Part shown: in pieces, positions 21,751-33,789 of the stretch
Layout of the letters: each line of letters begins with the position of its first letter
Numbering within the stretch: position 1 is the first letter of the stretch
Assembly: GCA_014529385.2 (NCBI GenBank)
Contig: CM043967.1
Location: 2,456,501-2,497,500, forward strand
Length of the DNA stretch: 41,000 bases
Direction: 5' to 3'
Source: Adiantum capillus-veneris
Lineage: Eukaryota; Streptophyta; Polypodiopsida; Polypodiales; Pteridaceae
The notes under the pieces: generated by a model
What the model saw: only the letters and a program-made list of their open reading frames with translations
What the model was told of the DNA's origin: nothing
The model's database searches: none
Program-made: the position numbers and the translations under genes

Positions 21751-22241
21751 CTCAAGGGGAGAAACCGCCTAGTGTTTTTCCACTTTACCGCAAGCAAATG
21801 CCTGTATCAACAATTAAGCCCTATGTTGTCAGATTTAAGCGCTTTCTCTCAGTGAAACTCACCTAGATCTGACACTGCTAGCATTTTTTTGCAACCCAAA
21901 CCTTGGGCAGCCCATTGATCCTCTCCATGGCAATTTCCTTGCTGCATCGAGTGCTCCCATTCTACCCATCATTTACTTCAACAAGATCTGCATTTTTCAG
22001 TTGTGCTGTACGCAATAGAAATTTGGCTTCTTTTTTGTATCCAGATCTGCATTTTGGAAGCCAAATTTCAACCTTATTTCCTCTCACATTGGGAGCGCAA
22101 ATCAGCCCCCACATCCACCCCTGGGTGGCCTTTAGCAACCCCGCATTAAGATAGATCCAAAGGTGCATCGAATCAGCCTAGATGTGATTTATTTTATAGA
22201 GTTACCATGGAAACATTTTCCATTCAAGTCAGTAGAGTCTC
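21751..22241 (+). repeat. PPR-associated tail repeat, copy A
   Basis: The sequence is shared with 32291-32750: GAAACTCACCTA, CTTGGGCAGCCCATTGA, CCTTGCTGCATC, CCTCTCACATTGGGAGC and GAGTTACCATG-AACATT blocks occur in the same order and spacing. It has no good reading frame. The gypsy element is inserted at its right end. A third, shortened copy lies on the minus strand at about 16890-17010. Confidence 0.8.
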
Positions 22242-23799
22242 TATCATAAAAACTAATATCTAATACTCCCAAATCATTTTCTCATGTTAAACTGATCATT
22301 TAATGTGGGGAAGTACCAGGGGAGTAAAAGCTAGAATATTGGTAAGGCTGCCAGACCAGTCTCTGTCAGGGATTCAAAGGAGGGAAAATAGGGATCCAAA
22401 GCGGGACAACTTGCAAAAGAGCAATGTGCTTCAATGGGTCTTATATGACCTAATGTTCAGCTCCATGAAGACTTCCATAGGCTAAGGTTCCAAAAATTAA
22501 ATCTTTTATCCTATGGCCAAAGCAAGGGGAAGTTGGATGGTCATGGGAAGACTAAAAAGTCTTCCCACATCCCTAGGAAGGAGGGGGTGAGCCCATATTG
22601 TAGGAGATGAGAGAGAAACACACACACACACACACACTCCAAGGCTCCTCCCCCTTTACACAAAGGGAATAGTGGACACATGTCAAGCTCATAGGCCAGT
22701 TGCCGCCAACCTCCCCTTAAATCCTATTGGATGGCCATAGAGGTGGAACAATGAAAATTAGGCTAGAGTAAATTTAGTCTAATCAATTAAAAATGCTTGA
22801 TAAAAGAACTAATAGAAATTAAGCTCTCTAGAAGACTATTGGACAATCTACCAAGGGGTCCAATGAGCATCCAGCAGCCGAATGGCTTGCCTGATTCCTA
22901 TTGGCCAGAAGACAAAAAGGTCCAATGAGAGTTTAGATGAATTGTTTAAATACCTAAAGCTCTCACAAAAGGGGAAAGGGTGACACTTTTCAAAAGGCTA
23001 TCAACTATGCTTCTAATTTGTGATTGGCTAAGCTTTACAGGAGCCAATGGGAGGCCAGCATGAGCATTTAGCAAGAGGGGTCAACCACAGTGAGAGAAGG
23101 GGGTGAATTTTACTCTAACACAATGCTACACACACACACACACAACTCATGTGTGCAATAAGAACTCCATCTCCTTCTCCAAGCATTGAGAAGTAGAGGC
23201 CTACATCAACAACTCTTGGGTTTGGAATGCAACTCCAACCAAGAGCCAAGCTTCAATGGCATGCTCATCTCCTCTACCATGCTAATTACTAAACTAGGCT
23301 ATGCTATTAGATTATGTGAGGAGATTACTTCTTTCTCGTAAGATACCTCTTCTTCCTCTCAATCTATCCTTATTCCCTACTAGCTCTCACCATTTTTTAA
23401 GGTGTGTGAGGTCTTGGGACTGAGGCTAAGGACACTTGGTGTGATTTTCAAGAATAATTTGGTGCATGAAGCTTCCTTCTTCATTGCACCAACAAATTTT
23501 GTCAAGGAATACAAGAATTGTATTGTACAAAAGTCTCCTTTTATGGGAGAAGCTATAATACAAAGCCTTTATGGAGGAGGAACCGGCTCCATGTAATTTC
23601 GGTCCTCAACTGTTGCCAATTGTTCTATTTCTCTATCTTTTCAAGTATTGTCAAAGCCAAATTAGCTAGGTGTATATTGCTTTGTTGCTTTCTCAATTAA
23701 GTACTCTCTCTATGCTTATTAGGAACTTGTTCTTAATGAAATTCTCACTATGTTATCAATTTCGGCTACACACAAGCTATTAGTGCATTAAATGTTACA
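22242..23799 (+). repeat. 5' LTR of gypsy element
   Basis: Starts TATCATAAAAACTAATATC (the 3' copy has the canonical TGTCATAAAAAC) and ends ...GCATTAAATGTTACA. Aligns end to end with 29332-30912. It carries (AC)n at about 22618-22637 and 23129-23145. No protein-coding frame of note is present. Confidence 0.93.
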
Positions 23800-23800
23800 T

Positions 23801-23812
23801 TGGTATCAGAGC
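23801..23812 (+). other. Primer-binding site of gypsy element
   Basis: TGGTATCAGAGC lies one base after the LTR end. This is the exact standard plant primer site complementary to initiator tRNA-Met. Confidence 0.93.
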
Positions 23813-24237
23813 TATTCGTTTCTCTTTTCTTGCTCAAGAAGAGAGGTCCTAAAGCTTGCTACAAATGATTGCTGGTTTTTATTGCAAAAGAGTAAGTAGA
23901 ATGGGATTTTTCATCCTTGAAGCATGCCTGCTTTATGCAGTTAACGGGGACACCGTCGAGAGCTATGGTCTTTATAATGGAGTCCTATGGGGCTTGCTTA
24001 TGGCTTAACCATTATTGAGCTATTAGAAGCTTGACAAGAATTGATGCTCTCTTGGCTCTGTCGAACCCTCTCTTCTATTCTTTGCAATTAGTAATATTTG
24101 AGCCACGCGTATAGATGCTTGAGTGCTTATCTTTGAAGGTAAAGAGGAGTAGCAACTAGGACTTAAAGTGCCAAAGTACAAGTAAATGTTTACACCTAAA
24201 ATTTTCTAGTATGGTTGAAAAATGAAAAGAGATTGAT
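23813..24237 (+). other. Leader of gypsy element
   Basis: It lies between the primer site and the first gag-like Met at 24238 and has no long frame. It contains AGAGCTATTCG right after the primer site and no other recognisable motif. Confidence 0.6.
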
Positions 24238-25660
24238 ATGAATGTTGACAGCTTTGATTTTGCTAATGAAAGAGAAACTAATGATGCCCCTATGCTTGTA
24301 AACTATCTTGCCCTGGGCCACCCATCCCTCCAAGGTGAAGTGCTACACCAATTGCGCACCCATGGTATTCTCCAAACTCCCCACCAAGAAGAGAGAGTAC
24401 CTAGGAAGCCTCCTAGTGAGACTTCCAACAGAGGACTCTCTCCGATAAGGGAAGAAGAAGAGGATCCATACGAAGGGCTCAAAAATCTACTACTCGATGA
24501 CACATCTTCTTCCCAAATGAGAACCCCAGTTTCGTGGTAGATCCCCCACCAAAAGAAAGCAAAAAAAGTGAGTCTCTTTCCAACTCGGCGGAGATAGCTC
24601 CACGAAGACGGAGAGAAAAACGCTCTCCAACACCCCCTAAACGGAGAAGACCATCGCATACTTCTCTACACCATAATTCAAAGAGGGACGAGAGAAAACA
24701 AGAGAAGAAAAAGGCGAGAAAGGGGTCACCCTCTTCTCCATCTTCTTCATCCTCTTCCTCTTTTGAATAAAGTGATGGTGTAGACAAGGAGGAACAAGGG
24801 AAGAAAAGGCGAGAAAGAGTTCACCCTCTTCTCCATCCTCCTCATACTCTTTGTCTTCTGAAGAAAGTGATGGTGCAGCTCTTGAACCACCTAAAAGAAG
24901 AGGCCATAGGAAATCCTATGCCACCTGGAAGAGGTCGTCCAAGCTCAAAAAGTTAAAAGAGGGAGGAAAGAACATCTCTTTCCTTACCTACAGGCCTTTA
25001 TCCAATAATTTGATGCGGCGTTTGGAGATGAGGGATTCACGGAGTCCACTAAGCTACGTCATGTAGCTTAGAGTTCACCAGGCAATGGTGGTCTAGCCTA
25101 CAAGCAAATGGTGAAGCTTCACGAACGTGTAAAGCTTTAAGAGCTTCCATCATGAAGAATTTTTTGGCTACCGATGCCAAAGACAAAGTACTCACCAAAT
25201 GGTGATGCTTGAAGCTCTTTCCCTATGAATCTATTCACATATGTAGACAAGGTTTGGGATTTACATCTCAAAGCCACTGTCTTCATAAAGATGGATTTTG
25301 GAGAGAAAAAACAACAATTTTGTGCGGGTTTAATTGAGGATATGGTGGAGTATGTTAACTCCCAAATACCACGCACCATATCTATGGTCATACACCATAC
25401 CATGGTGGCTTCACAAATCAATTTCCAACAAGGGGCTAAGAGAAATCTTAAGCCCACAAAAAACAAGGACCGTAACGAGCCTAAGGGGAAGGAAAATGTC
25501 CAAAAGTCTCCCAAAGGTAACCCCATAACAAAGCTAAGGAGATGGGAGTTTATAAAGGCAAAAATAAACTCTCTCCTGAAGAGCTAGAGCGTTATCAAAA
25601 AGATAACCATTGTTTCAAGTGCGGGGAGCAAGGGCATGCCTATTGTGCTTGCCCCCACAA
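24238..25660 (+). pseudogene. Gypsy gag (broken)
   Basis: The N-terminal part (24238-24540) is followed by Lys/Arg/Ser-rich low-complexity text in other frames (PRRRREKRSPTPPKRRR; SSPSSSSSSSFE). The Retrotrans_gag core is recognisable at about 24951-25430: GGKNISFLTY, then FTYVDKVWDLHLKATVFIKM, QQFCAGLIEDMVEYVNSQ and IHHTMVASQINFQQGAKRN. A zinc knuckle CFKCGEQGHAYCAC (about 25614-25655) has perfect C-X2-C-X4-H-X4-C spacing. The gag core is cut by at least three frameshifts and by stops near 25066-25210 and 25587. Confidence 0.85.
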
Positions 25661-26230
25661 GAATACACATAATGAGCCTCCTAGAGCTACCTTGGTCGAA
25701 ATTCAAGAAGAGTATGCTCATCACAAAGGATCTCCTCAATGCCATGCTTGGGAAAAGGTAAGAGAACATGATGCTTTTATTCTCTTTGACCCTGGTTCTA
25801 CTCACAATTTCATATCCACAGAGTTGGCCACCAAGCTAGGCATCCAAGCCTATGAGATGGGAGATGTCCTATCTGTTGTCGATGGTGCTTTCAAGGGGCA
25901 AGAAGCCTCAGTCACTCCCTTCATTGGTAAATTGAGGCTCCATGTCCAAAGCTATGTGGACAAGGAGGATTTCTTTATCTCTCCTCTCAAGCACGAGGAT
26001 GTAATCCTAGGGGCACCATGGTTAACATGGCTGCCAATGTTAAATTCCTTGAAAGTAAAATCTACTCTAGGTTTAGGGAAAAAGATATGTACATAAATGC
26101 TAAGGAGTTGGGTAGTACCATACCTCTTATACATGAGCAAGCTTTCAATAAATCAATAAAGAGCTCTATTTCAGTGTACATGATTTTTGCTAAAGATTCT
26201 CAAAATGAACTTAATGCTTTAGCACAATAA
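25661..26230 (+). pseudogene. Gypsy protease (broken)
   Basis: In the frame continuing from the zinc knuckle, AFILFDPGSTHNFISTELA gives the aspartic protease site as DPGS instead of the more common DSGA/DTGS. The body continues LSVVDGAFKGQEASVTPFIG and HEDVILGAPWLTWL, the flap and the conserved ILG block. A frameshift at about 26020-26095 moves to the frame of 26018-26230, which ends LNALAQ before a stop. The enzyme would cleave the Gag-Pol polyprotein. Confidence 0.85.
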
Positions 26231-27540
26231 AATATAAATAATCAAAAAGAATTAGAGTGACCCAATTTCCTCAAGGGGTTTCAAGATGTTTTTATTGACG
26301 ATATCCCTTGTGAACTACCTCCCAAATGAGGCAATGCCGACCATGCAATTGAACTTCTTCCAGGAAGTTCACCGCCTAATAAACCTCCTTATAGAGTTTC
26401 CCAAGCTCAACAAGAGGAGATTATACGGCAAGTGCATGAGTTAGTTGAGAAAGGCATGGTTAGGCCTATCTCATCTCCATTTTGTTCACCCTTGTTATTA
26501 GTGCAAAAGAAATACGGCACATATCATATGTGTGTTGACTATACAGTACTAAATCACTATCAAGAATAGGTTTCCCGTTCCACGGGTAGAAGATTATTTG
26601 ATAAGCTACAAGGGTCGACCTACTTCAGCAGGATTGACCTAAAAGTTGGCTATCATCAAATAAGGATAGTTGATCAAGACATTGTAAAGACCTCATTTCG
26701 CAGTACGTTTGGTCTTTACAAGTACATTGTCAAGCCTTTTGGCTTGACCAATGCACCAACCACATTTAACCGTTTGATGGAGAAGCTATTCAGGCCTCAC
26801 TGAACCTTTACTGGAGTGTTATTTGATGATATAATCATCTACTCTAATTCACTAGATGAACACAAGAAACACCTCCAAGAGATTCATTATTTAGGTCACA
26901 TTATCTCTCAAGATGGCATCCAAATGGATCCATCAAAGCTACAGGTAATAAAAGGATGGCCTAATCCAAGGAATCTACATGAACTAAGAAGCTTTATAGG
27001 TATGTGGGCATACTATAGACTCTTCATAGAAAAGTTCTCGCAAATTGCGGGACCATTACATGACCTAACAAAGAAAAATATTAGGTATGTGTGGTCCACC
27101 AAGGAGAAAAATGCTAGTTTCAAAAAGCTTAAAGAAGAATCTTATCTCTCAACCTATGCTTACACTGGCGTATCTCCCAAAGCCATTTGAGGTCCAATGT
27201 GACTCTTGTGTTGATTGCCTTGAAGCTGTTTTGCTCCAAGAAGGGCACGCCATAGCCCATGAAAGTTGAAGGCTTGACCCTATTGAGCAAGCTCTAGGCA
27301 TATATGAGAAGGAACTCTTAGCAGTTCTACATGCTATAGACTCGTGGAAGCACTATTTATTGGGGACTCCTTTCATGCGAATGGATCACCAAAGCCTTAA
27401 GTACTTCATGATGCAAGCCAAACTCTCCAACAAACAAATGATGTGGGCAAATTTCCTTTCGCAATTTCATTTTCATATTGCTCACATTGCTGGCAAGCAT
27501 AATCAAGTAGCTGATGCACTCTCAAGATGACCGAGAGTGT
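26231..27540 (+). pseudogene. Gypsy reverse transcriptase and RNase H (broken)
   Basis: RT blocks occur in order: HAIELLPGSSPPNKPPYRVS, VEKGMVRPISSPFCSPLLLV, FSRIDLKVGYHQIRI (first catalytic Asp), FGLTNAPTTFNRLM and LFDDIIIYS (about 26820-26846; an accepted FDD form of the catalytic box). Stops lie after NHYQE and in RPH*TFTG (26801-26803). Between HKKHLQ and EIHYLGHIIS about 25 residues of the usual thumb segment are missing, in frame. RNase H follows: PFEVQCDSCVD (normal CDAS), KELLAVLHAIDSWKHYL, HIAGKHNQVADALSR. A frameshift at about 27180 and a stop after HES separate the parts. Confidence 0.88.
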
Positions 27541-28560
27541 CCATAGCAACTCACAATGATCTATATTCTATGATAGATGAGTAAGCTATTGATCCCGATT
27601 TTAGAGATGTGATTTCAGCCTTGCACTCGGGAAGAAAGAAGAACCATTTACCCTACAAGATGGTTATACTGTCTATGGAAATAGACTATGTGCTACTAAC
27701 TCACTACATGAGAAAGTAATGTATGAATCTCATGCTCCTCCTTATGCAGGGCATAAAGGGATTCGGTCTACCCTAAAAGGGATAGAAACATATTTCTATT
27801 GGCCTACCATGAAATCAAACATACAAGGGTATGTTTCAAAATGTGTGGTATGCCAAAAGACAAAGTTTGATAGAGGAAACCAACCTGGATTGCTTCAACC
27901 TTTGCCAATCCCTAGTTCCCCATGGGAGAGCATATCCATGGATTTTATCTTTGGATTTCCCAAGTCTATCCATGGGAATACAGGAATATGGATGATATTA
28001 GATAGGTTAGTAGCAAACAAGCACATTTCATACCTGTCAAAAAGACTATCAAAGCTCATCAAACGGCAACCCTCTTTATATCACAAATCTTCAAGTACCA
28101 CGGCTTGTCAATGTCCGTAGTGTCAGATAGAGATCCTAGAATGACAAGTAATTTTTGGAAGGGTCTCGTTGAGAATTTAGGTACAAGACTAAACTTCTCT
28201 TTGGCCTATCATCCCCAAACGGATGGCCAAAGTGAAATAGCTAATCTAACCATTCTTGATCTACTAAAATCTTATGTCACAGAATTAGACCAAAAGTCCT
28301 AATGGGAGAAGTACTTACCCTTAGTGGAGTATGCTTACAATAACACTGTACATACTTCCATGGGAAAAGCAACTTTTGAGGTAATAGAGGGAAGATCAAA
28401 AAGTCCCTTGCTCCTCAAGTTACATGGGGAGACCTTTGCTCTACAAATGAATATAGAGGAGACTTGCAAGAATCTTTCCAAAAGATTAAGGATGCTATAT
28501 CCATCTCTCAGAAAAGGCAAAAAGCTGTTTTTGCTGATAACCACAAAAGAGCCGTAGCCT
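27541..28560 (+). pseudogene. Gypsy integrase (broken)
   Basis: The zinc module HAPPYAGHKGIRSTLKGIE ... CVVCQKTK is followed by the core with all three acidic residues: D in SISMDFIFGFPKS, D in SVVSDRDPRMTSNFW and E in PQTDGQSEIANLTI. Frameshifts near 28005-28120 separate the first and second Asp, and a TAA at about 28300 follows DQKS. The C-terminal part (NNTVHTSMGKATFEVI, DNHKRAVAFKQNDW) follows in shifted frames. The first Asp region has lost part of the segment between MILDRLV and the next block. Confidence 0.88.
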
Positions 28561-28779
28561 TTAAACAAAATGATTGGTTCTTGCTTAAGTTTCCCAAGGC
28601 TCGGTTAAGGCACACAACAAGCAAGAATCCTAGGGACACCAAAAGTACTATGCTAAGTTATCAAAAAGGTACTATGATCCCTTCTAGATTCTTAGACCAA
28701 TCAATGAGATGACCTATCAATCAAGTTTCCTAGCCATTGGCTCATACACAATTCTTTCCACGTGATCCTACTAAAGCCT

Positions 28780-28975
28780 TACAAAGGAGAGCCACCTCAA
28801 GAATCAATTATTGAAGACCCACCGGAGATCGAGGACCAAGAAGAGGTGCTACAGCCCAAGTCCATTCTCCGACATGAATACAAGGTATTACAAGGCGGTA
28901 AGACTATTCGATGATATCTTATCAAGTTTAAAAATTATCCTTTTGAAGATGCTAGATGGATGCAAGACATAGAGT
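28780..28975 (+). pseudogene. Chromodomain-like C-terminus of gypsy pol
   Basis: In one frame the text reads PPEIEDQEEVLQPKSILRHE, then YKVLQGGKTIR, a stop, YLIKFKNYPFEDARWMQDIE. The order (R...Y..LIKFK.YP.EDA.W) corresponds to the chromodomain tail of chromovirus integrases, which is thought to guide insertion by binding histone marks. The stop at about 28913 lies inside it. The assignment rests on the short motif only. Confidence 0.6.
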
Positions 28976-29331
28976 AAGAAAATGTAAATATGTATAAATG
29001 AACAAATTTTTTGTCTTATAAGACTCTCTTTTTATTTATTGTGCACAAGTTCTAATAAGTATGCATGCTTAGGATCATATTTGTGGAGACGATGTCTCCT
29101 GAACACCAAGTAGAGCTTGTCACTCTACTATGGAATATTGATATGGACTAGTGTGCAGACATGCTTGCGACAGATAATGCTCTCAAGAACCAATTAATGG
29201 ATTCATCCATTCTTGGACGATGTTGTAGGGTAAAATAGGGGTCCTCTACCCGCTAGCAAACGGACTAATGACTAGGCTTTATCTTCTCTACCTCATAGTC
29301 GAGGATGACTATGATTTCAAGAGAGAGGTAA
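28976..29331 (+). other. Gypsy 3' untranslated region with polypurine tract
   Basis: No coding text is present after the chromodomain remnant. The last bases, CAAGAGAGAGGTAA immediately before the LTR start TGTCATAAA at 29332, are purine-rich and are the likely plus-strand primer. Confidence 0.7.
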
Positions 29332-30204
29332 TGTCATAAAAACTAATATCTAATACTCCTAATTGATTTTCTCATGTTAAATTGATCATTTAATATGGGA
29401 AAGTACCAAGGGAGTAAAAGCTAGAATATTGGTAAGGCTATCAGACTGGTCTCTATCAGGCATCCAAAGGAGGGAAAATAGTGATTCAAAGGGGGGTAGC
29501 CTGTAAAAGAGAAATGTGCTTCAATGGGGCTTAAAATACCTAAGTTCAGCTCCATTAATACTTCCATAGGCTAAGGTTCCAAAAGTTAAATTTTTTATCC
29601 AATGGCCAAAGGAAAGGGAATTTGGATGGTGATGGGAAGACTAAAAAGTCTTCCCACATCCCTAGGAAGGAGGGGGCGAGCCCATTTGTAGGCAATCAGA
29701 GAGAAACCCACACACACACTCCAAGTCTCCCCCTTTACACAAAGGGAATAGTGGACACATGTCAAGCTCCTAGGCCAATTGCCCCCAACCTCCCCTCAAA
29801 TCCTATTGGATGGCCATAGAGGTGGACCAATGAGAATTAGGCTAGAGTAAATTTAGTTTAATCATTTAAAAAATGCGTGATAAAAGAACTAATCTAAGTT
29901 AAGCTCCCTAGAATACTATTGGACAATCTACCAAGGGTCCAATGAGCATCCAACACCCCAATGGCTTTCCTCATTCCTATTGGCTAGAAGACAAAAAGGT
30001 CCAATGAGAGTTTAGATGAATTATTGAAATACCTAAAGCTCTCACAAAAGGGGAAAGGGGAACACTTGTTAAAAGGCTATCAACTATGCTTCTACTTTGT
30101 GATTGGCTAAGCTTTACAGAATCCAAAGGGAGGTAAGCATGAGAATTTAAAAAGAGGGGTCAACCAAGATGAGAGAAGGGGCTGCATTTTACTCTAACAC
30201 AATG

Positions 30205-30250
<46 letters not shown>

Positions 30251-30912
30251 CAACTCATGTGTACAAGAAGAACTCCATCTCCTTCTCCAAGAATTGAGAA
30301 GTAGAGGCCTACACTAACAACTCTTGGCTTTGGAATGCAAATCCACCCAAGAGACAAGCTTCAATGGCATGCTCATCTTCTCTACCATGCTAATTGTGAA
30401 GCTAAGCTATGCTATTAGAGTGATAATATGAGGAGAATACTTCTTTCTTGTAAGATACCTCTTCTTCCTCTCAATCTATCCTCATTCCCTGCTAGCTCTC
30501 ACCATTTTTGAAGGCGTGTGAGGTCTTGGGACTGAGGCTAGGGACACTAGGTGTGATTTTTCAAGCATAATTTGGTGCATGAAGCTTCCATCTTCGTTGC
30601 ACCAACGATTTTTTTCAAGGAACACAAGAATTTTATTGTACAAAAGTCTCCTCTGATGGGAGAAGCTATAATTCAAAGCCTTTATGGAGGGGGAACTGGC
30701 TCCATGTAAATCCAGTCCTCAACTATTGTCAATTGTTCTATTTCTCTCTTTTTTCAAGTATTGTCAATGCCAAATTAGATAGGTGTAAATTGCTATGTTT
30801 CTTTCTTAATTAAGTATTTTCTCTTTGCTCATTAGGAAAATGTTCTTAATGAAATTCTCACTATGTTATAAATTTTTGCTACACACAAGTTATTAGTGCA
30901 TTAAATGTTACA
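29332..30912 (+). repeat. 3' LTR of gypsy element
   Basis: Starts TGTCATAAAAACTAATATC and ends GCATTAAATGTTACA. It matches the 5' LTR throughout with frequent substitutions; the main length difference is the (AC)n at 30208-30249, about 21 units against about 8 in the 5' copy. Confidence 0.93.
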
Positions 30913-31189
30913 TACTCTCTTGAGGGATCGCATGTGTGTACATTCCATACCACATCGGCAACCATGTGGGGGGACTTGAGAGGGTTGATTGGGACCCATC
31001 TGATGTCTTTCCTATTTTCTTTATCTCCTCCTCTACACATATCTACCTCTTTCTTGCATTCCCTCTCTTCAGGGAAATAAAATGAACCATCTCTCATGCT
31101 AAGTAGCAATTATCAATGCAAGAAAGAAAGTAAATATTTGTGAAAGTGTAAAGTCTAGATCTTCACCGTATCAATTCCAGTGCACCCAA
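30913..31189 (+). repeat. PPR-associated tail repeat, right part of copy A
   Basis: This resumes the repeat interrupted by the gypsy element: CTTGAGGGATCGCATGTGTG and TACATTCCATACC match 32754-32790, and GGGAAATAAAATGAACCATC / CTCATGCTAAGT match 33035-33062. Where the sister copy has a 137-bp CT tract, this copy has only ordinary CT-rich sequence (TTTCCTATTTTCTTTATCTC). Confidence 0.8.
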
Positions 31190-32290
31190 CACAAAAAAAA
31201 TCACGATCGTATCATTAATGAAAGGTTGTTCAAAGAAAACTTCATGCTTGGCAATGCCTTGGTCCACATGTATGCCAAATGTGGTGTACTTTAGGAAGCA
31301 CAGATAGTGCTCGAGGAGCTACATGTGTTGGATGTTTTCTCTTCAAATTCATTGATCAAAGGATATGCCAAATAGAAATCTCTAGGCTCTTTTTAGTGGA
31401 TTCAAAGTGAGGAAATCTCTCCAAATGCAATCACTTATGCTTGAATATTGAATGGGTATGGCACCAGTCAACATGCTAATCCGGGCAAAAGAATTCAAAA
31501 TGATATTTTTAGGTCGGGGCTATTGAAAGAAAACGTGGATGAACTCATTTACTCTTTCCACTTGAACACATGTGGAACTACACAATACACCAATATGGGA
31601 AAAAGAATTCATGATCATATTGTTAGTCAAGGGTTGTTGAGAGAAAACATTGTCCTTCACAATGCCCTGGTCAACTTGTATGCCAAATGTTGTTTACTTC
31701 ATTAATCACAAAAAGTACTTGAGGAGTTGCCCATCCCATATTCCCTATCTTGGAGTTCTCTGAATGCGGGATATACACCCTACAGGAGCAATGCCAGGAA
31801 GCTCAAGGCTATTTTTAGAGGATACAAAGTGAGGCTATCCCTCCATAGGGAATTACCTACGCTTGCATTTTCATGGCATGTGGAACTCCGCAAGTCACTA
31901 ATATTGGCAAAAGCATTCGGAACAATGATATTGTTATTCAGGATGTCTTGAGACAAATGTCGTGCTTGGAAAAACACTAAAAGTTCTTTATGAGCTATCT
32001 ATCCAGGATGCTTTCTCTTGAAATTCATTGATGGTAGGATATGCCAAATGCGCTAAAGGCTAGGAAGCTCTCGGCCTCTTTTAGTGGATGCAAAGTGAGG
32101 GAATCATGTATGCTTGCATCTTGAAATCATGTGGCACCACTCAAGATGCTCACCCTATTAAAAGAATTCACGATGATATTGTAACCCTCGGGGCTCTGGA
32201 GGGAAAATTTCGTGTTTGCCAATGCCTTGATCGCCTGTGTGCCAATGTCGTGTACTTCAGAAAGCACAAAACTGCTCGAGGAGCATCTGC
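31190..32290 (+). pseudogene. PPR-repeat pseudogene, several repeats
   Basis: Consecutive PPR units are legible: MLGNALVHMYAKCGVL, VLEELHVLDVFSSNSLIKGY, SPNAITYA, then in the frame 31448-31705 GTSQHANPGKRIQNDIFRSG, LLKENVDELIYSFHLNTCGT, TNMGKRIHDHIVSQGLLREN and VLHNALVNLYAKCCLLH, then VLEELPIPYSLSWSSLNAGY, and further ILKSCGTTQDAHPIKRIHDD. Plant PPR proteins of this PLS style act in organelles on RNA. Stops (for example after KCGVL and CCLLH) and frameshifts at several places make this a pseudogene. It retains the uninterrupted sequence across the site where the palindromes are joined in the other copies. Confidence 0.85.
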
Positions 32291-32984
<694 letters not shown>

Positions 32985-33139
32985 ATCTCCCTCTTCACAA
33001 CTCTACCTCCCTCTCTGATTCCCTCTCTTCAAGGAAATAAAAAGAATCATCTCTTATGCTAAGTTCCAATCATAATGCAAGGAAAGAGTAAATATTTGTA
33101 GAAGTATAAATTCTAGATCTTCACCATTTCAATTCCGCT
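32985..33139 (+). repeat. PPR-associated repeat, end of copy B
   Basis: It matches 31045-31180: CCCTCTCTTCAAGGAAATAA, AGAGTAAATATTTGT, TCTAGATCTTCACC, TTTCAATTCCG. It connects the CT tract to the next PPR fragment in the same order as in copy A. Confidence 0.75.
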
Positions 33140-33745
33140 ACACGTGACACAAAAGAATTCACAATCATATTGTTAGTTGGGGTTGTCAAAAGAAAAATTC
33201 CTACTTGGCAATGACCTAGTCTAGATGTATGCTAAATGTAGTGTAATTTAGAAAGCATAGACAATGCTCAAGGAGCTACATGTCTGGGATGTTATCTCTT
33301 CAAATTCTTTGGTTAAAGGATATGCCAAATGAGAGCAAGGACAGCAATCTCCGAACTGTTTTCAAAGGATGCAAAGTGAGGGCATCTTTCTAGATGCAAT
33401 TGCTCATTCTTGCATCTTGAAGGCTTGTGGAACCATTCAAGATGTTGATCCGTGCAAAAGAATTCACGATGATATTGTTAGTCTGAAAGAAACCATAAAT
33501 GAAATCTATGATTTTGTCTTAAAGACATGTGGCACTATGCAAGACACTAACATAGGCAAACAAATTCATGATCATATTTTTAGTCAAGGGTTGTTGAAAG
33601 AGAACAACGCACTTGGCAATACCTTGGTCAAGATGTATACCAAATGTGGTCTACTATAGAAATCCTAGAAAGTGCTTGAAGAGCTGCCTATCCGAGAAGC
33701 CCTCTCTTGGAGATTTTTGATTGCAAGATACTCCCTACAGCACCG
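33140..33745 (+). pseudogene. PPR-repeat pseudogene fragment
   Basis: The frame 33369-33659 is open for 96 codons: MQSEGIFLDAIAHSCILKAC, GTIQDVDPCKRIHDDIVSL, then VLKTCGTMQDTNIGKQIHDH and NNALGNTLVKMYTKCGLL before a stop. Upstream (33150-33360), in other frames, are HDHIV-like, VLEELHVWDVISS-like and KGYAK-like words. The end, VLEELPIREALSWRFLIARY, passes at about 33745 into gypsy sequence. A deletion inside HDDIVSL|KETINEIYD has removed part of one repeat, the same kind of shortening as at about 31530. Confidence 0.85.
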
Positions 33746-33789
33746 GCAAGGGGACTGAACAGGTGGTTGATTTCCATACTCAATATGAA

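Larger units (their letters stand above)
22242..30912 (+). mobile_element. Full-length, inactive Ty3/gypsy chromovirus-like element
   Basis: The element has LTRs of 1,558 and 1,581 bases, a tRNA-Met primer site, gag with zinc knuckle, protease, RT, RNase H, integrase and a chromodomain-like tail. The order PR-RT-RNase H-IN is Ty3/gypsy. It is inserted in a PPR-associated repeat: the left flank ...GAGTCTC and the right flank CTCTCTTGAGG fit the uninterrupted paralogue ...GAGTCCCTCTTGAGG at 32745-32760. The flanks share TCTC, consistent with a short target duplication with one mismatch. Frameshifts or stops affect every domain, so it is not autonomous. Confidence 0.93.

Noticed and set aside
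23402-23596. 64-codon frame in the gypsy 5' LTR
   Set aside because: The counterpart in the 3' LTR is disrupted and LTRs do not normally encode proteins.
24303-24787. Minus-strand open frames of 102-118 codons
   Set aside because: They are the complement of the Lys/Arg/Ser-rich gag segment and reflect its biased composition.
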